A stretch of 14,453 bases of DNA, taken from positions 1 through 14,453 of the forward strand of contig PTKB01000032.1 in the NCBI GenBank assembly GCA_002937555.1, given 5' to 3'. The first letter of the stretch is position 1. Each line of letters opens with the position of its first letter. Position numbers and translations under genes: made by a program. This document shows positions 1 through 7,007 of the stretch, piece after piece. This DNA is from Alphaproteobacteria bacterium MarineAlpha10_Bin2. Its GTDB lineage: Bacteria; Pseudomonadota; Alphaproteobacteria; UBA828. The notes under the pieces were generated by a model. That model did not search any database, was not told the DNA's origin, and saw only the letters and a program-made list of their open reading frames with translations.

Positions 1-2
1 CG

Positions 3-1012
3 TCCAATGGCGGCTATATCGCCGGCCCCTGGTACGACAATATCTTCATTTTCTCGCCGCTGATCGCGCTGGCGCTCGGCATGGGTCTATCGTTCACCGT
101 GCTGAGCGATGCGCAAGTGACGTTCATGGGGCGGGAAAACAATCTCATGGCGTGGTTCGTCGGGCCCTTCATCATGGCCCATCTGGTGGCCGTGGTGTAT
201 CGCAGCCACCTGAACGGCGGCGTCTTCCGGCGCTTTCCGCTGCGCTTCACTGTGATTCCGTTGGCGCTTTTTCTCGCCATGGGGTTTTCGACCACGGCGC
301 TTGTCGTCGTTTCGGTCGCGGCGACATTTTGGGATGTCTATCACTCGGGCATGCAGACCTTCGGTCTTGGGCGGATTTACGATGCCCGCGCCGGCAACGA
401 CCCGCGCCTCGGCCGCAGGCTCGATGCGACGTTCAACCTGCTGATCTATGCCGGGCCGATCGCCGCCGGCGCCACGCTCATGGATCATGTTGGCGACTTC
501 AAGGAATTCCAAGAAATCGGCGCTGTCTTTTTCACCCGCATTCCGGCGCAGGCGGAGGGCGCTGACCTGGGCGGTGGTCGCCTTTCGGCGTGCCCTTTAT
601 CGCGTTTTATCTCTGGTGGTATTGGTGGGCGGCCAGGGCGGGTTGGCAGGTGAGCCGGCAAAAGGTCGCGCTCTATGCTTCGACGGCGTTGTGCTCGATA
701 TGGGCTTGGGGGTTCAACCCGTACGGCGAGGCGTTTTTCATCATGAATTTTTTTCACGCGCTGCAGTATTTTGCCATCGTCTGGTGGCGCGAGCAGGGCA
801 CAATGAAGCGTGTGTTCCGGCTGCCCGAAGCCAAGCGCGCCGCGAAACCGGCCGCGCTGGCGATCTTTTTGGGCTCGGTGTTCGCATACGGCTTTATCGC
901 CGACTCACTGCCGATCCACGATCAATGGTTCGTTGCCGGCGTGATGTGCGTCGCCATCATGCATTTCTGGTACGATGGCTTCGTCTGGTCGGTGCGCCGT
1001 CACGACGTGTGA
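3..1012 (+). pseudogene. Multi-pass membrane protein, 5'-truncated by the window edge and frameshifted
   Basis: The reading frame is open from base 3, with no start visible, so the gene begins before the window. It encodes several hydrophobic helices and stays in one frame to about base 570. The same kind of membrane protein then continues in another frame from about 569 (residues SPFGVPFIAFYLWWYWW) to the TGA at 1010-1012. In the first frame, sequence after about 575 becomes non-membrane and stops at 653. One missing base (or two extra bases) between about 566 and 590 explains the break. Three histidine-containing helix motifs stand out: WDVYHSGMQ, MNFFHALQYFAIVWW and MHFWYDGFVW. I recall similar spacing in uncharacterised bacterial membrane proteins distantly like Brp/Blh carotene-cleaving enzymes, but this is a weak impression and no function is assigned. 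It may be a genuine pseudogene or a sequencing/assembly error. It ends 19 bases from the convergent xth gene. Confidence 0.7.
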
Positions 1013-1031
1013 GACGCGCCGGTTTCCGCCG

Positions 1032-1802
1032 CTATTCCGTGAGTGTGCACCACACCGGCGTGTGGTCGGACGCTTTCGCCTTGGCGCGAGGTCCGCGGTC
1101 GATATCACAGGCCTCCAGGCGGTCGGCGGCTTCCGGCGACAGCAGAAGATGGTCGATGCGCAAGCCCTCGTCGCGATGCCAGCGGCCTTTCTGATAATCC
1201 CAAAACGAATAAAGCCCGGTCTCGCCGTGCAGGGTGCGAAAGGCTTCCGTATAGCCTGAATTGAGCATCGTGCGGAAATGGGCGCGTGCCTCGGGCCGGC
1301 ACAGCGCATCGTCGCGCCAGCCTTCCGGGTCGTAAACGTCGCCGTCGGCCGGCACGACGTTGTAATCGCCGCCCAGCACTACCGCTTCTTCATGCGCTAG
1401 CAAGCTCGCGGCATGAGTGACGAGGCGCGCCATCCAGGCCAGCTTGTAGGGAAATTTTTCGCTTTCCACCGGATTGCCGTTGGGCAAGTAAATCGAGGCG
1501 ACGCGCACACCCGAGATCTCGGCTTCGATATAGCGCGCTTGTTCATCCGTATCGTCTCCCGGCAGCCCGCGCCGGATATCGTCGATCGGCCGCTTGCTGA
1601 GGATGGCGACGCCGTTATAGCTTTTTTGGCCGAGAACAGCGCAGTTGTATCCGGCGTCGCCGATTTCGAGCTCGGGAAATTTTTCCTCGACGGTCTTGAT
1701 TTCCTGCAGCAGCACGACGTCCGGCGCGGCTTCGGCCAGCCATTCCAGCAAATGGGGCAGACGCACCTTGATTGAATTGACGTTCCACGTGGCGATTTTC
1801 AG
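1032..1802 (-). CDS. xth: Exodeoxyribonuclease III (AP endonuclease), probable CTG start
   Basis: This is an exonuclease III-type enzyme of the endonuclease/exonuclease/phosphatase fold. It cuts DNA at abasic sites and degrades 3' ends in base excision repair in the cytoplasm. Numbered from the CTG at 1802, catalytic residues fall at the family positions: N7 in TWNVNS, E34 in LLQEIK, Y105 in SIYLPNG, D146 and N148 in GGDYNVVP, D217 in RIDHLLLS, and D246-H247 in SDHTPVW. The family normally begins MKIATWNVNSI; here the reading is CTG-AAA-ATC-GCC-ACG-TGG, so CTG occupies the Met position. A GGAG lies 7 bases upstream of it. The first conventional start in frame is GTG at 1766, which would remove N7. 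No ATG, GTG or TTG lies between that CTG and the upstream in-frame TAA. From CTG the protein has 256 residues, normal for the family. It follows erpA by about 70 bases and may be cotranscribed with it. Confidence 0.93.
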   Translation of the reverse strand: MKIATWNVNSIKVRLPHLLEWLAEAAPDVVLLQEIKTVEEKFPELEIGDAGYNCAVLGQKSYNGVAILSKRPIDDIRRGLPGDDTDEQARYIEAEISGVRVASIYLPNGNPVESEKFPYKLAWMARLVTHAASLLAHEEAVVLGGDYNVVPADGDVYDPEGWRDDALCRPEARAHFRTMLNSGYTEAFRTLHGETGLYSFWDYQKGRWHRDEGLRIDHLLLSPEAADRLEACDIDRGPRAKAKASDHTPVWCTLTE

Positions 1803-1805
1803 CGC

Positions 1806-1813
1806 ACTGCTCC
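1806..1813 (-). promoter_or_regulatory. Shine-Dalgarno region supporting the CTG start of xth
   Basis: On the minus strand CGGAGCAGTGCG immediately precedes CTG-AAA-ATC. The GGAG core lies 7 bases before the CTG, a normal ribosome-binding distance. The GTG at 1766 has no comparable purine-rich stretch before it. This supports initiation at the CTG, together with conservation of the encoded residues from position 2 onward. Confidence 0.5.
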
Positions 1814-1871
1814 GATCAAGCCGATATCCCGCCAGAAAGACGGAAAAATCTATCTTATGGGCTGAGTTTAT

Positions 1872-2240
1872 TTAGACCAATGAGAAAGACGTGCCGCAGC
1901 CGCACGAGGAAACGGCGTTGGGATTTTTCACCTGGAACGACGCGCCGATGAGATCGTTGACGTAGTCGATTTCCGAGCCCGCCATATAGCCGGCGGAGAC
2001 GCTGTCGATCAGCACGGTCACGCCGTTTTTTTCGATAACGATATCATCGTCCTGACGCGCCGCGTCGAATGCGAAGCCATACTGAAATCCCGAGCAGCCT
2101 CCGCCCGAAACGCTGACGCGCAGCGCCTGATCCTGGTCTTCCTCGCTGCTCAAGAGCCGCGCGACCTGTTGCGCCGCGCTCTCGGAAACGGTAATCGGGC
2201 CGCTGGCTTCCACCACCATGCCCTCGATCGGTCGTGCCAT
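1872..2240 (-). CDS. erpA: A-type iron-sulfur cluster carrier / insertion protein ErpA
   Basis: This 122-residue protein belongs to the HesB/IscA/SufA/ErpA family, which receives Fe-S clusters from the ISC or SUF scaffold and passes them to apo-enzymes in the cytoplasm. The three cluster-ligand cysteines are present: C49 in SGGGCSGFQYGF, and C113 and C115 in NPNAVSSCGCGTSFS. The GGGCSGFQYGF and NPNA-S-CGCG-SFS wording is closer to ErpA than to IscA, so the symbol is given with moderate certainty. The start chosen is ATG at 2240, with GGAAT about 7 bases upstream. The frame stays open to a TTG at 2315, but that extension (containing WNGFKQRN) has no family counterpart and runs through the likely promoter. 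ATG at 2219 is a second possibility. No isc or suf genes lie in the window. Confidence 0.92.
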   Translation of the reverse strand: MARPIEGMVVEASGPITVSESAAQQVARLLSSEEDQDQALRVSVSGGGCSGFQYGFAFDAARQDDDIVIEKNGVTVLIDSVSAGYMAGSEIDYVNDLIGASFQVKNPNAVSSCGCGTSFSLV

Positions 2241-2287
2241 ATCAATATTCCGTTGTTTAAAGCCGTTCCAGTGTAGCACCGAAATAT

Positions 2288-2315
2288 TATTTAGGCATCC
2301 TTCGCTTATATTCAA
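2288..2315 (-). promoter_or_regulatory. Possible sigma-70-type promoter for erpA
   Basis: On the minus strand TTGAAT (2315-2310) is followed after 16 bases by TAAATA (2293-2288). This lies about 47 bases before the chosen erpA ATG, within an AT-rich gap in otherwise GC-rich sequence. The match to -35/-10 consensus is only partial. A second candidate -10, TACACT, lies closer to the gene without a convincing -35. I did not see a clear IscR, Irr or Fur site here. Confidence 0.3.
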
Positions 2316-2333
2316 TCGCTTAGACGCCGAATT

Positions 2334-2984
2334 TCAGCGCCGCCCGCCCGGCCATGTCAGCATCGGCATATTGACGACGATACTCGTCTCCTCAAGCGAG
2401 ACTTGGCCGTCGGCTGCGGCGCGCGCCACGTCATTCGCCGACGTCAGGATGCGCGGTACCGCCGAATCATGCCAACGCACAAAAACGATTCGTCGCAGCG
2501 GGCGGTAACCTGCGTGATCCGGCGGGAAATCGAACACGTCGGGTTGGAATTCCAAAGGCCCCATGGCGCCGTCCGGTTTTACGCCGTTGGCAAATGCGAA
2601 CACCGTGGCCAACAAATCCGCCGGCGCTCGTGACAGAGACGGCACGAATACGACCGGCGAGCCCATCATATCGGTCAGCAGTTGCGCGATCTTCGGGTCG
2701 GAAGCCTCGGTATGCAGAAATAATATCCGCTCGCCCTCGCTGTAACCGGCGACCGGCGGAACGGTCGGCGCGTCGGTCGGCGCCATCATTTTCATCGGCA
2801 TTTTACTCGGCATTTTCATGCCGTCTTTCTTCTTCGACATATCCATGCCGCTGTCCATGTCCATTTTATCGCTCATATTCTCCATCATGTCCTCAGCCGC
2901 GCGCGCGCCATCTGTAGCCGAGGCCGAGAGAGCGATGGCCATCGTCACTGCCGCGATAATTATTCCTCTCAGTGTGAAATTCAT
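2334..2984 (-). CDS. Secreted methionine-rich protein with a DUF7482-like domain
   Basis: The 216-residue product starts with a signal peptide (MNFTLRG, then a hydrophobic stretch to about residue 22; candidate cleavage at SASA or ARAA). Residues 31-70 form a low-complexity Met/Lys/Asp segment with 13 methionines between 33 and 67, as in MDMDSGMDM and MKMPSKMPMKMM. Residues 79-216 form a compact domain with GYSEGERILFLHTEASDPK, MMGSPVVFVPSL, FQPDVFDFPPDHAGYRPLR and a C-terminal VVNMPMLTWPGG. I recall this pattern from an uncharacterised family found in bacteria and ammonia-oxidising archaea (named DUF7482, from memory). The Met-rich stretch resembles periplasmic Cu(I)/Ag(I) binders, so an envelope metal-binding role is inferred, not shown. 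ATG at 2984 is set by AAGGAG 9 bases upstream. It is transcribed away from dgt, from a MerR-type promoter at 3019-3050. Confidence 0.85.
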   Translation of the reverse strand: MNFTLRGIIIAAVTMAIALSASATDGARAAEDMMENMSDKMDMDSGMDMSKKKDGMKMPSKMPMKMMAPTDAPTVPPVAGYSEGERILFLHTEASDPKIAQLLTDMMGSPVVFVPSLSRAPADLLATVFAFANGVKPDGAMGPLEFQPDVFDFPPDHAGYRPLRRIVFVRWHDSAVPRILTSANDVARAAADGQVSLEETSIVVNMPMLTWPGGRR

Positions 2985-3018
2985 GCTGCCATTCTCCTTT
3001 CCTCAATCGCCACGGGTC

Positions 3019-3050
3019 AGTCTAACCCCTGTAGTAGGGTAGAGGGTCAA
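3019..3050 (-). promoter_or_regulatory. MerR-family-type metal-responsive promoter with dyad operator
   Basis: On the minus strand -35 TTGACC (3050-3045) and -10 TAGACT (3024-3019) are separated by 20 bases. That is longer than the usual 17 and typical of MerR-family activators such as ZntR. Inside the spacer is the dyad CCCTCTA-N6-TACAGGG (plus-strand bases 3027-3046), matching CCCTnTA-N6-TAnAGGG in six of seven pairs. Transcription should start near 3012, leaving a short leader that carries the AAGGAG of the methionine-rich gene. The half-sites look more like CadR/PbrR/ZntR operators than the CCTTCC of CueR. The metal is therefore uncertain. No merR-like gene is in the window. Confidence 0.6.
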
Positions 3051-3111
3051 CCCAGAAAACCGGACTAATGCGCGAATTGTGCGAGTTCGCCCGCCGATAT
3101 ACTCTCCGGTG

Positions 3112-4281
3112 ATGCCGAGCGCCCCGCAATTCATCGCGCCCTTTGCCAGCAATCCGGCGGAAAGCCGCGGCAGGCTCCATCCCGAGCCCGAAAGCGCGAC
3201 GCGCACGGCATTTCAGCGCGACCGCGACCGTATCATACATTGCGCCGCCTTCCGCCGCCTGGAATACAAGACCCAGGTCTTCGTCTACCACGAAGGCGAT
3301 TATTACCGCACGCGCCTCACCCACAGCCTCGAAACGGCGCAAATCGCGCGCTCGATCTGCCGTGTCTTGGGCCTGAACGAGGACCTGGCCGAGGCCTTGG
3401 CACTGGCCCATGACCTAGGCCACACGCCATTCGGCCATGCCGGCGAGGATGCGCTCTCGGAGGCGATGGCCGACTATGGCGGTTTCGATCACAACACCCA
3501 GACGCTGCGCATCCTCACCCAACTCGAAGAGCGTTATGCGGTTTTCGACGGCCTAAATCTGACTTGGGAAACCCTCGAAGGCACGGTCAAGCACAACGGC
3601 CCGCTGCTGCCCGCCGAAAACGGCTTGCCGCCGGCTATTCAGCGCTATAACGACAGCCACGACCTCGAGCTTGCCACATATCCCGGGCCGGAAGCGCAGG
3701 TCGCGGCGATTGCGGACGATATCGCCTACAACAATCACGATGTCGATGACGGCCTGAGAGCCGGCCTCTTCGACCTCGACGAATTGGGCGATGTGGCGCT
3801 TGTCGGGCCGATATTCGCCGCCGTGCGCCAGAGCTATCCCAATCTCAACCAGAGCCGCCTCGTGCACGAAGCGGTGCGCCACATGATCGGCGTCATGGTC
3901 GATGATATCCTGGCCGAAAGTCGGGGCCGGCTCGCGGCGTCGGGCTGCGCCAGCGCCGCCGAAGTGCGCGCTCTCGGCCGCCCCGTGATCGCGTTTTCCG
4001 AAGAAATGGCGGCCAACGACCGCAGTCTCAAGAAATTCCTTTATCGCCGCATGTACCGCCATTACAAGGTCAACCGAATGGCCAGCAAAGCGCGCCGCGT
4101 GGTGCAGGAATTATTCTCCTTATTTGTTGCCGAGCCGGAATGTCTGCCCGACGATTGGCGCGCCCGCTGCGATGCCGCGGGCAGCCGTGAGACGGCCCGC
4201 GCGGTGGCCGATTACATTGCCGGCATGACCGATCGATTTGCTTTTCTGGAGCACCAACGTTTGTTTGAGATTCCTTCGTAA
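3112..4281 (+). CDS. dgt: dGTPase-like dNTP triphosphohydrolase (HD superfamily)
   Basis: This enzyme hydrolyses deoxynucleoside triphosphates to deoxynucleosides plus tripolyphosphate, helping control dNTP pools in the cytoplasm. Counting from ATG 3112 (389 residues), the family opening is FASNPAESRGR and FQRDRDRIIHCAAFRRL. The metal-binding HD residues follow: H71 in RLTHSLET, H100-D101 in ALAHDLGHTPFGHAGED, and an aspartate near 202 in IADDIAYNNHDVDDG. Length and motifs fit the bacterial dGTPase-like type found widely in alphaproteobacteria, where substrate preference often differs from E. coli Dgt. An in-frame GTG at 3079 would add 11 residues (MRVRPPIYSPV) lacking family similarity. Neither start has a strong Shine-Dalgarno sequence. 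Its stop lies two bases before the argS ATG, so the two are almost certainly cotranscribed. Divergence from the methionine-rich gene leaves about 127 bases for both promoters. Confidence 0.93.
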   Translation: MPSAPQFIAPFASNPAESRGRLHPEPESATRTAFQRDRDRIIHCAAFRRLEYKTQVFVYHEGDYYRTRLTHSLETAQIARSICRVLGLNEDLAEALALAHDLGHTPFGHAGEDALSEAMADYGGFDHNTQTLRILTQLEERYAVFDGLNLTWETLEGTVKHNGPLLPAENGLPPAIQRYNDSHDLELATYPGPEAQVAAIADDIAYNNHDVDDGLRAGLFDLDELGDVALVGPIFAAVRQSYPNLNQSRLVHEAVRHMIGVMVDDILAESRGRLAASGCASAAEVRALGRPVIAFSEEMAANDRSLKKFLYRRMYRHYKVNRMASKARRVVQELFSLFVAEPECLPDDWRARCDAAGSRETARAVADYIAGMTDRFAFLEHQRLFEIPS

Positions 4282-4283
4282 TA

Positions 4284-6041
4284 ATGAATATATTCAGAGA
4301 ATTATTGGAATTAGTTAATTCCGAAATTGAGCAATTGTCCGAGGCCGGAGACCTGCCCAGCGGGCTCGATGTTACCGGCGTTTTGGTTGAGCCGCCGCGC
4401 GATCCCGCGCATGGCGATATGGCGACCAACGCGGCCATGGTTTTGGCCAAGCGCGCCGGCAAACCGCCGCGCGATATCGCCGCTCTGCTGGCCGAAAGAA
4501 TCGCCGCCCAGGATGGCGTCGCATCGGTCGATGTGGCCGGTCCCGGGTTCATTAACATGCGCCTTGAGGCGGCTTATTGGCACAGTGCCTTGGCGCGTAT
4601 AACCGCCTCGGGCGCGCGCTACGGTGCCTTCGATATGGGACGCGGCAAGAAGGTCAATGTGGAGTTCGTCTCGGCCAATCCCACCGGCCCGCTTCATATC
4701 GGCCATGGGCGCGGCACGGTGTTCGGCGATGTCCTGGCGGCGCTGTTGGAGCGCGCCGGCTATGCCGTGACGCGCGAGTATTACGTCAACGATGCCGGCG
4801 CCCAGGTCGACGCCTTGGCGCGCTCGGTCTATCTGCGCTATCTCGAAGCGCTCGGGCGGGAACTCGGTGCTGACGCCTTCGAAGACGGCTATCCGGGAGA
4901 TTATCTCGTCCCCGTCGGGGTGGCTCTGGCGCAGGAACATGGCGATAAATTCGCCGATGCGCCGGAAAGCGAATGGTTCGAAACCTTCCGCAGCTTTGCC
5001 GTCGAGTCGATGCTTTCGCTCATTCGGGACGATCTCGACGCCCTCGGCGTGCGCCACGATCTCTTCAGTTCGGAGAAAAAACTCGTCGATGATGGGCAAG
5101 TGCAGGCCACGTTTGCGGATTTAAAGGCGCGCGACCTGATTTACGAAGGCGTGCTCGACGCGCCCAAAGGCAAGCCGCCGCCCGAGGATTGGGAGCCGCG
5201 CCCGCAACATCTGTTCCGCGCCACCCAATTTGGCGACGAAGTCGACCGCCCGCTCAAGAAATCGGACGGCAGCTGGACCTATTTCGCCACCGACATCGCC
5301 TATCACCGCGACAAGGTCAGGCGCGGCTTCGACGATATGATAGACGTCTGGGGCGCCGATCACGCCGGCTATGTCAAACGCATGAAAGCCGCGGTAAGCG
5401 CGGTTTCCGGCGATACCGCCGCGCTCGACGTCAAGCTCTGTCAGATGGTCAAGCTGACCGAAGGCGGCAAGCCGGTGACCATGTCGAAGCGCTCCGGCCA
5501 ATTTGTCACCTTGCGCGATGTGGTCGATAAGGTCGGCAAGGATGTCGTGCGTTTCATCATGCTTACACGCAAGAACGATGCACCGCTCGAATTCGACATG
5601 GCGCGCGCCTTGGAACAGTCGAAAGACAATCCGGTGTTCTATGTGCAATACGCCCATGCCCGCATCCGCTCGGTCTTAAGGCGCGCCGAGGCGGAAATGC
5701 CGGAGGTGTTGGGCAGCGATTTGGCTGGCAACGCGGATTTGAGCGTGTTGACCGATGCGGCGGAGATTGATTTGATCAAATGCCTTTGCGGCTGGCCGCG
5801 CGCCGTCGATTCCGCCGTCCTGTCGCATGAGCCGCACCGCCTCGCTTTTTACTTGCAGGAATTGGCGGCGGCGTTTCACCTGCTCTGGAACAAGGGCAAT
5901 GAGGATCACGGTTTGCGCTTTATCATTCCCGAAGATAGCCGGGTGACCGCGGCGCGCCTGATCTTGATCGGCGCGGTGACCCAGGTGATCGCGCTCGGGC
6001 TTGGGATCTTCGCCGTGCAGCCGGTCGAGGAGATGCGCTGA
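4284..6041 (+). CDS. argS: Arginyl-tRNA synthetase
   Basis: This class I aminoacyl-tRNA synthetase joins arginine to tRNA-Arg using ATP in the cytoplasm. The 585-residue length is normal. The order is the N-terminal additional domain (1-110, ending in PGFINMRL), the catalytic fold with HIGH at 138-141 in NPTGPLHIGHGRG, EYYVNDAGAQ near 165-174, a KMSK-equivalent MSKRSG at 400-405 after GGKPVT, and a C-terminal anticodon-binding domain ending VQPVEEMR. ATG 4284 is two bases after the dgt stop. The first 60 bases are noticeably AT-rich for this genome, a common feature of well-translated gene starts. The stop TGA abuts the next ATG. Confidence 0.98.
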   Translation: MNIFRELLELVNSEIEQLSEAGDLPSGLDVTGVLVEPPRDPAHGDMATNAAMVLAKRAGKPPRDIAALLAERIAAQDGVASVDVAGPGFINMRLEAAYWHSALARITASGARYGAFDMGRGKKVNVEFVSANPTGPLHIGHGRGTVFGDVLAALLERAGYAVTREYYVNDAGAQVDALARSVYLRYLEALGRELGADAFEDGYPGDYLVPVGVALAQEHGDKFADAPESEWFETFRSFAVESMLSLIRDDLDALGVRHDLFSSEKKLVDDGQVQATFADLKARDLIYEGVLDAPKGKPPPEDWEPRPQHLFRATQFGDEVDRPLKKSDGSWTYFATDIAYHRDKVRRGFDDMIDVWGADHAGYVKRMKAAVSAVSGDTAALDVKLCQMVKLTEGGKPVTMSKRSGQFVTLRDVVDKVGKDVVRFIMLTRKNDAPLEFDMARALEQSKDNPVFYVQYAHARIRSVLRRAEAEMPEVLGSDLAGNADLSVLTDAAEIDLIKCLCGWPRAVDSAVLSHEPHRLAFYLQELAAAFHLLWNKGNEDHGLRFIIPEDSRVTAARLILIGAVTQVIALGLGIFAVQPVEEMR

Positions 6042-7007
6042 ATGTCGGATACGCGAGGGCCCGATTTCGAGGCGGTGGAGGATCAAATCCTTCCCGAGAC
6101 GCCCGATCCCAGCGCGCAGGAAGTTCCGGCCGAGGCTACCCGCCCGCGCGCCCGTCTGCTGCCGATGTGGATCCTGATCGCGGCGGTGGTGATCGTCGGC
6201 GTCGCCTGGGCCATGAGCGAGCGCTATTTCAGCGAAGCCGAAGTCGCCGCGAGCGTGCCCCTCGTGACCGCCGAGGAAACACCGGTCAAGGTCCGCCCTG
6301 AGGAGTCGGGCGGCGTCGACGTGCCGGACCGCGACAAATATGTCTATAAAAGCCTGACCGACGAAGAACCGGAGGCGGAACAATTGCTGCCGCCGCCGGA
6401 AGAGCCGATGGAGCGCCCGCCCATTGAAGTCGTTGAGGTCGCGGCGTCGGAGCCGGCCCCGGAAGTGATGGCAGAGGTCGAGGATGCGGCAATGGAAACG
6501 GCCACTGGTCAGGCGCCCTCGCCGCCGCCGCTCGACGAGCTCGTGGTCGCCGAAGTGGATACGCCGATGGCGGAGGCCGAATTCATGAAGGAAGAGGCGG
6601 CGGTCGACGAACCATCCGTCGAACCATCCGTCGAAATGGTCGCTGCGATCGAAGAAGCGCCGAAAGCAACTGAACCTGAAGCAGCGCCGGCGCCAGCCCC
6701 CGAACCGGAAATAAGCTCCGCCGCGCCCGAGCAGAGCGCCTCACTGCGCGCCGACAGTGGGCGGTTTCTGGTGCAAATCGGCGCCGCCCAGAACGAAGCT
6801 GCGGCGAACGGCGAAATCGCCCGTCTGGCCAAGAAGCACCCGAATATTCTGTCCGAGCTGAGCGGCATTGTGATCCGCGCCGATCTCGGCGACAAAGGCG
6901 TTTGGTACCGCATGCGTGTCGGGCCGTTCGCAACCCGCGGTGACGCCAATGGCGTTTGCGGGCAATTGAAGGCCGTGAACGTCGGCTGCTTCGTTGTCGC
7001 CAACTGA
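6042..7007 (+). CDS. SPOR-domain inner-membrane protein
   Basis: The 321-residue protein has a short cytoplasmic N-terminus with RPRAR just before one membrane helix (about residues 41-58, MWILIAAVVIVGVAWAM). A long acidic, proline- and glutamate-rich linker (about 59-235) follows, then a C-terminal SPOR domain (about 239-321). The SPOR part shows RFLVQIGAAQNEAAANGEI at its start and WYRMRVGPFATRGDANGVC later. SPOR domains bind peptidoglycan lacking stem peptides, usually at division sites, so the protein probably tethers membrane to wall during division; this is inferred from the domain. The linker holds a 12-base tandem duplication around 6609-6632 encoding EPSVEPSV. It starts directly after the argS stop and its end overlaps the nagZ start by 14 bases. 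Its place between argS and nagZ is common in alphaproteobacteria. No specific symbol is assigned. Confidence 0.9.
   Translation: MSDTRGPDFEAVEDQILPETPDPSAQEVPAEATRPRARLLPMWILIAAVVIVGVAWAMSERYFSEAEVAASVPLVTAEETPVKVRPEESGGVDVPDRDKYVYKSLTDEEPEAEQLLPPPEEPMERPPIEVVEVAASEPAPEVMAEVEDAAMETATGQAPSPPPLDELVVAEVDTPMAEAEFMKEEAAVDEPSVEPSVEMVAAIEEAPKATEPEAAPAPAPEPEISSAAPEQSASLRADSGRFLVQIGAAQNEAAANGEIARLAKKHPNILSELSGIVIRADLGDKGVWYRMRVGPFATRGDANGVCGQLKAVNVGCFVVAN

Noticed and set aside
1049..1066. Perfect 7-base inverted repeat ACCACAC-CGGC-GTGTGGT near the convergent gene ends
   Set aside because: It lies inside the xth coding sequence over the conserved SDHTPVW motif and has no T-run on either strand, so a terminator role is not supported.
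2241..2315. N-terminal extension of ErpA from TTG 2315
   Set aside because: The added residues have no family similarity and the DNA contains likely promoter elements; ATG 2240 has a better ribosome-binding context.
3079..3111. Eleven-residue extension of the dGTPase-like protein from GTG 3079
   Set aside because: No Shine-Dalgarno and no similarity in the added residues. The ATG at 3112 is preferred, though not proven.
3553..5657. Several long minus-strand open frames opposite dgt and argS
   Set aside because: They mirror the codon structure of well-identified plus-strand genes and show no family motifs; typical of GC-rich DNA.
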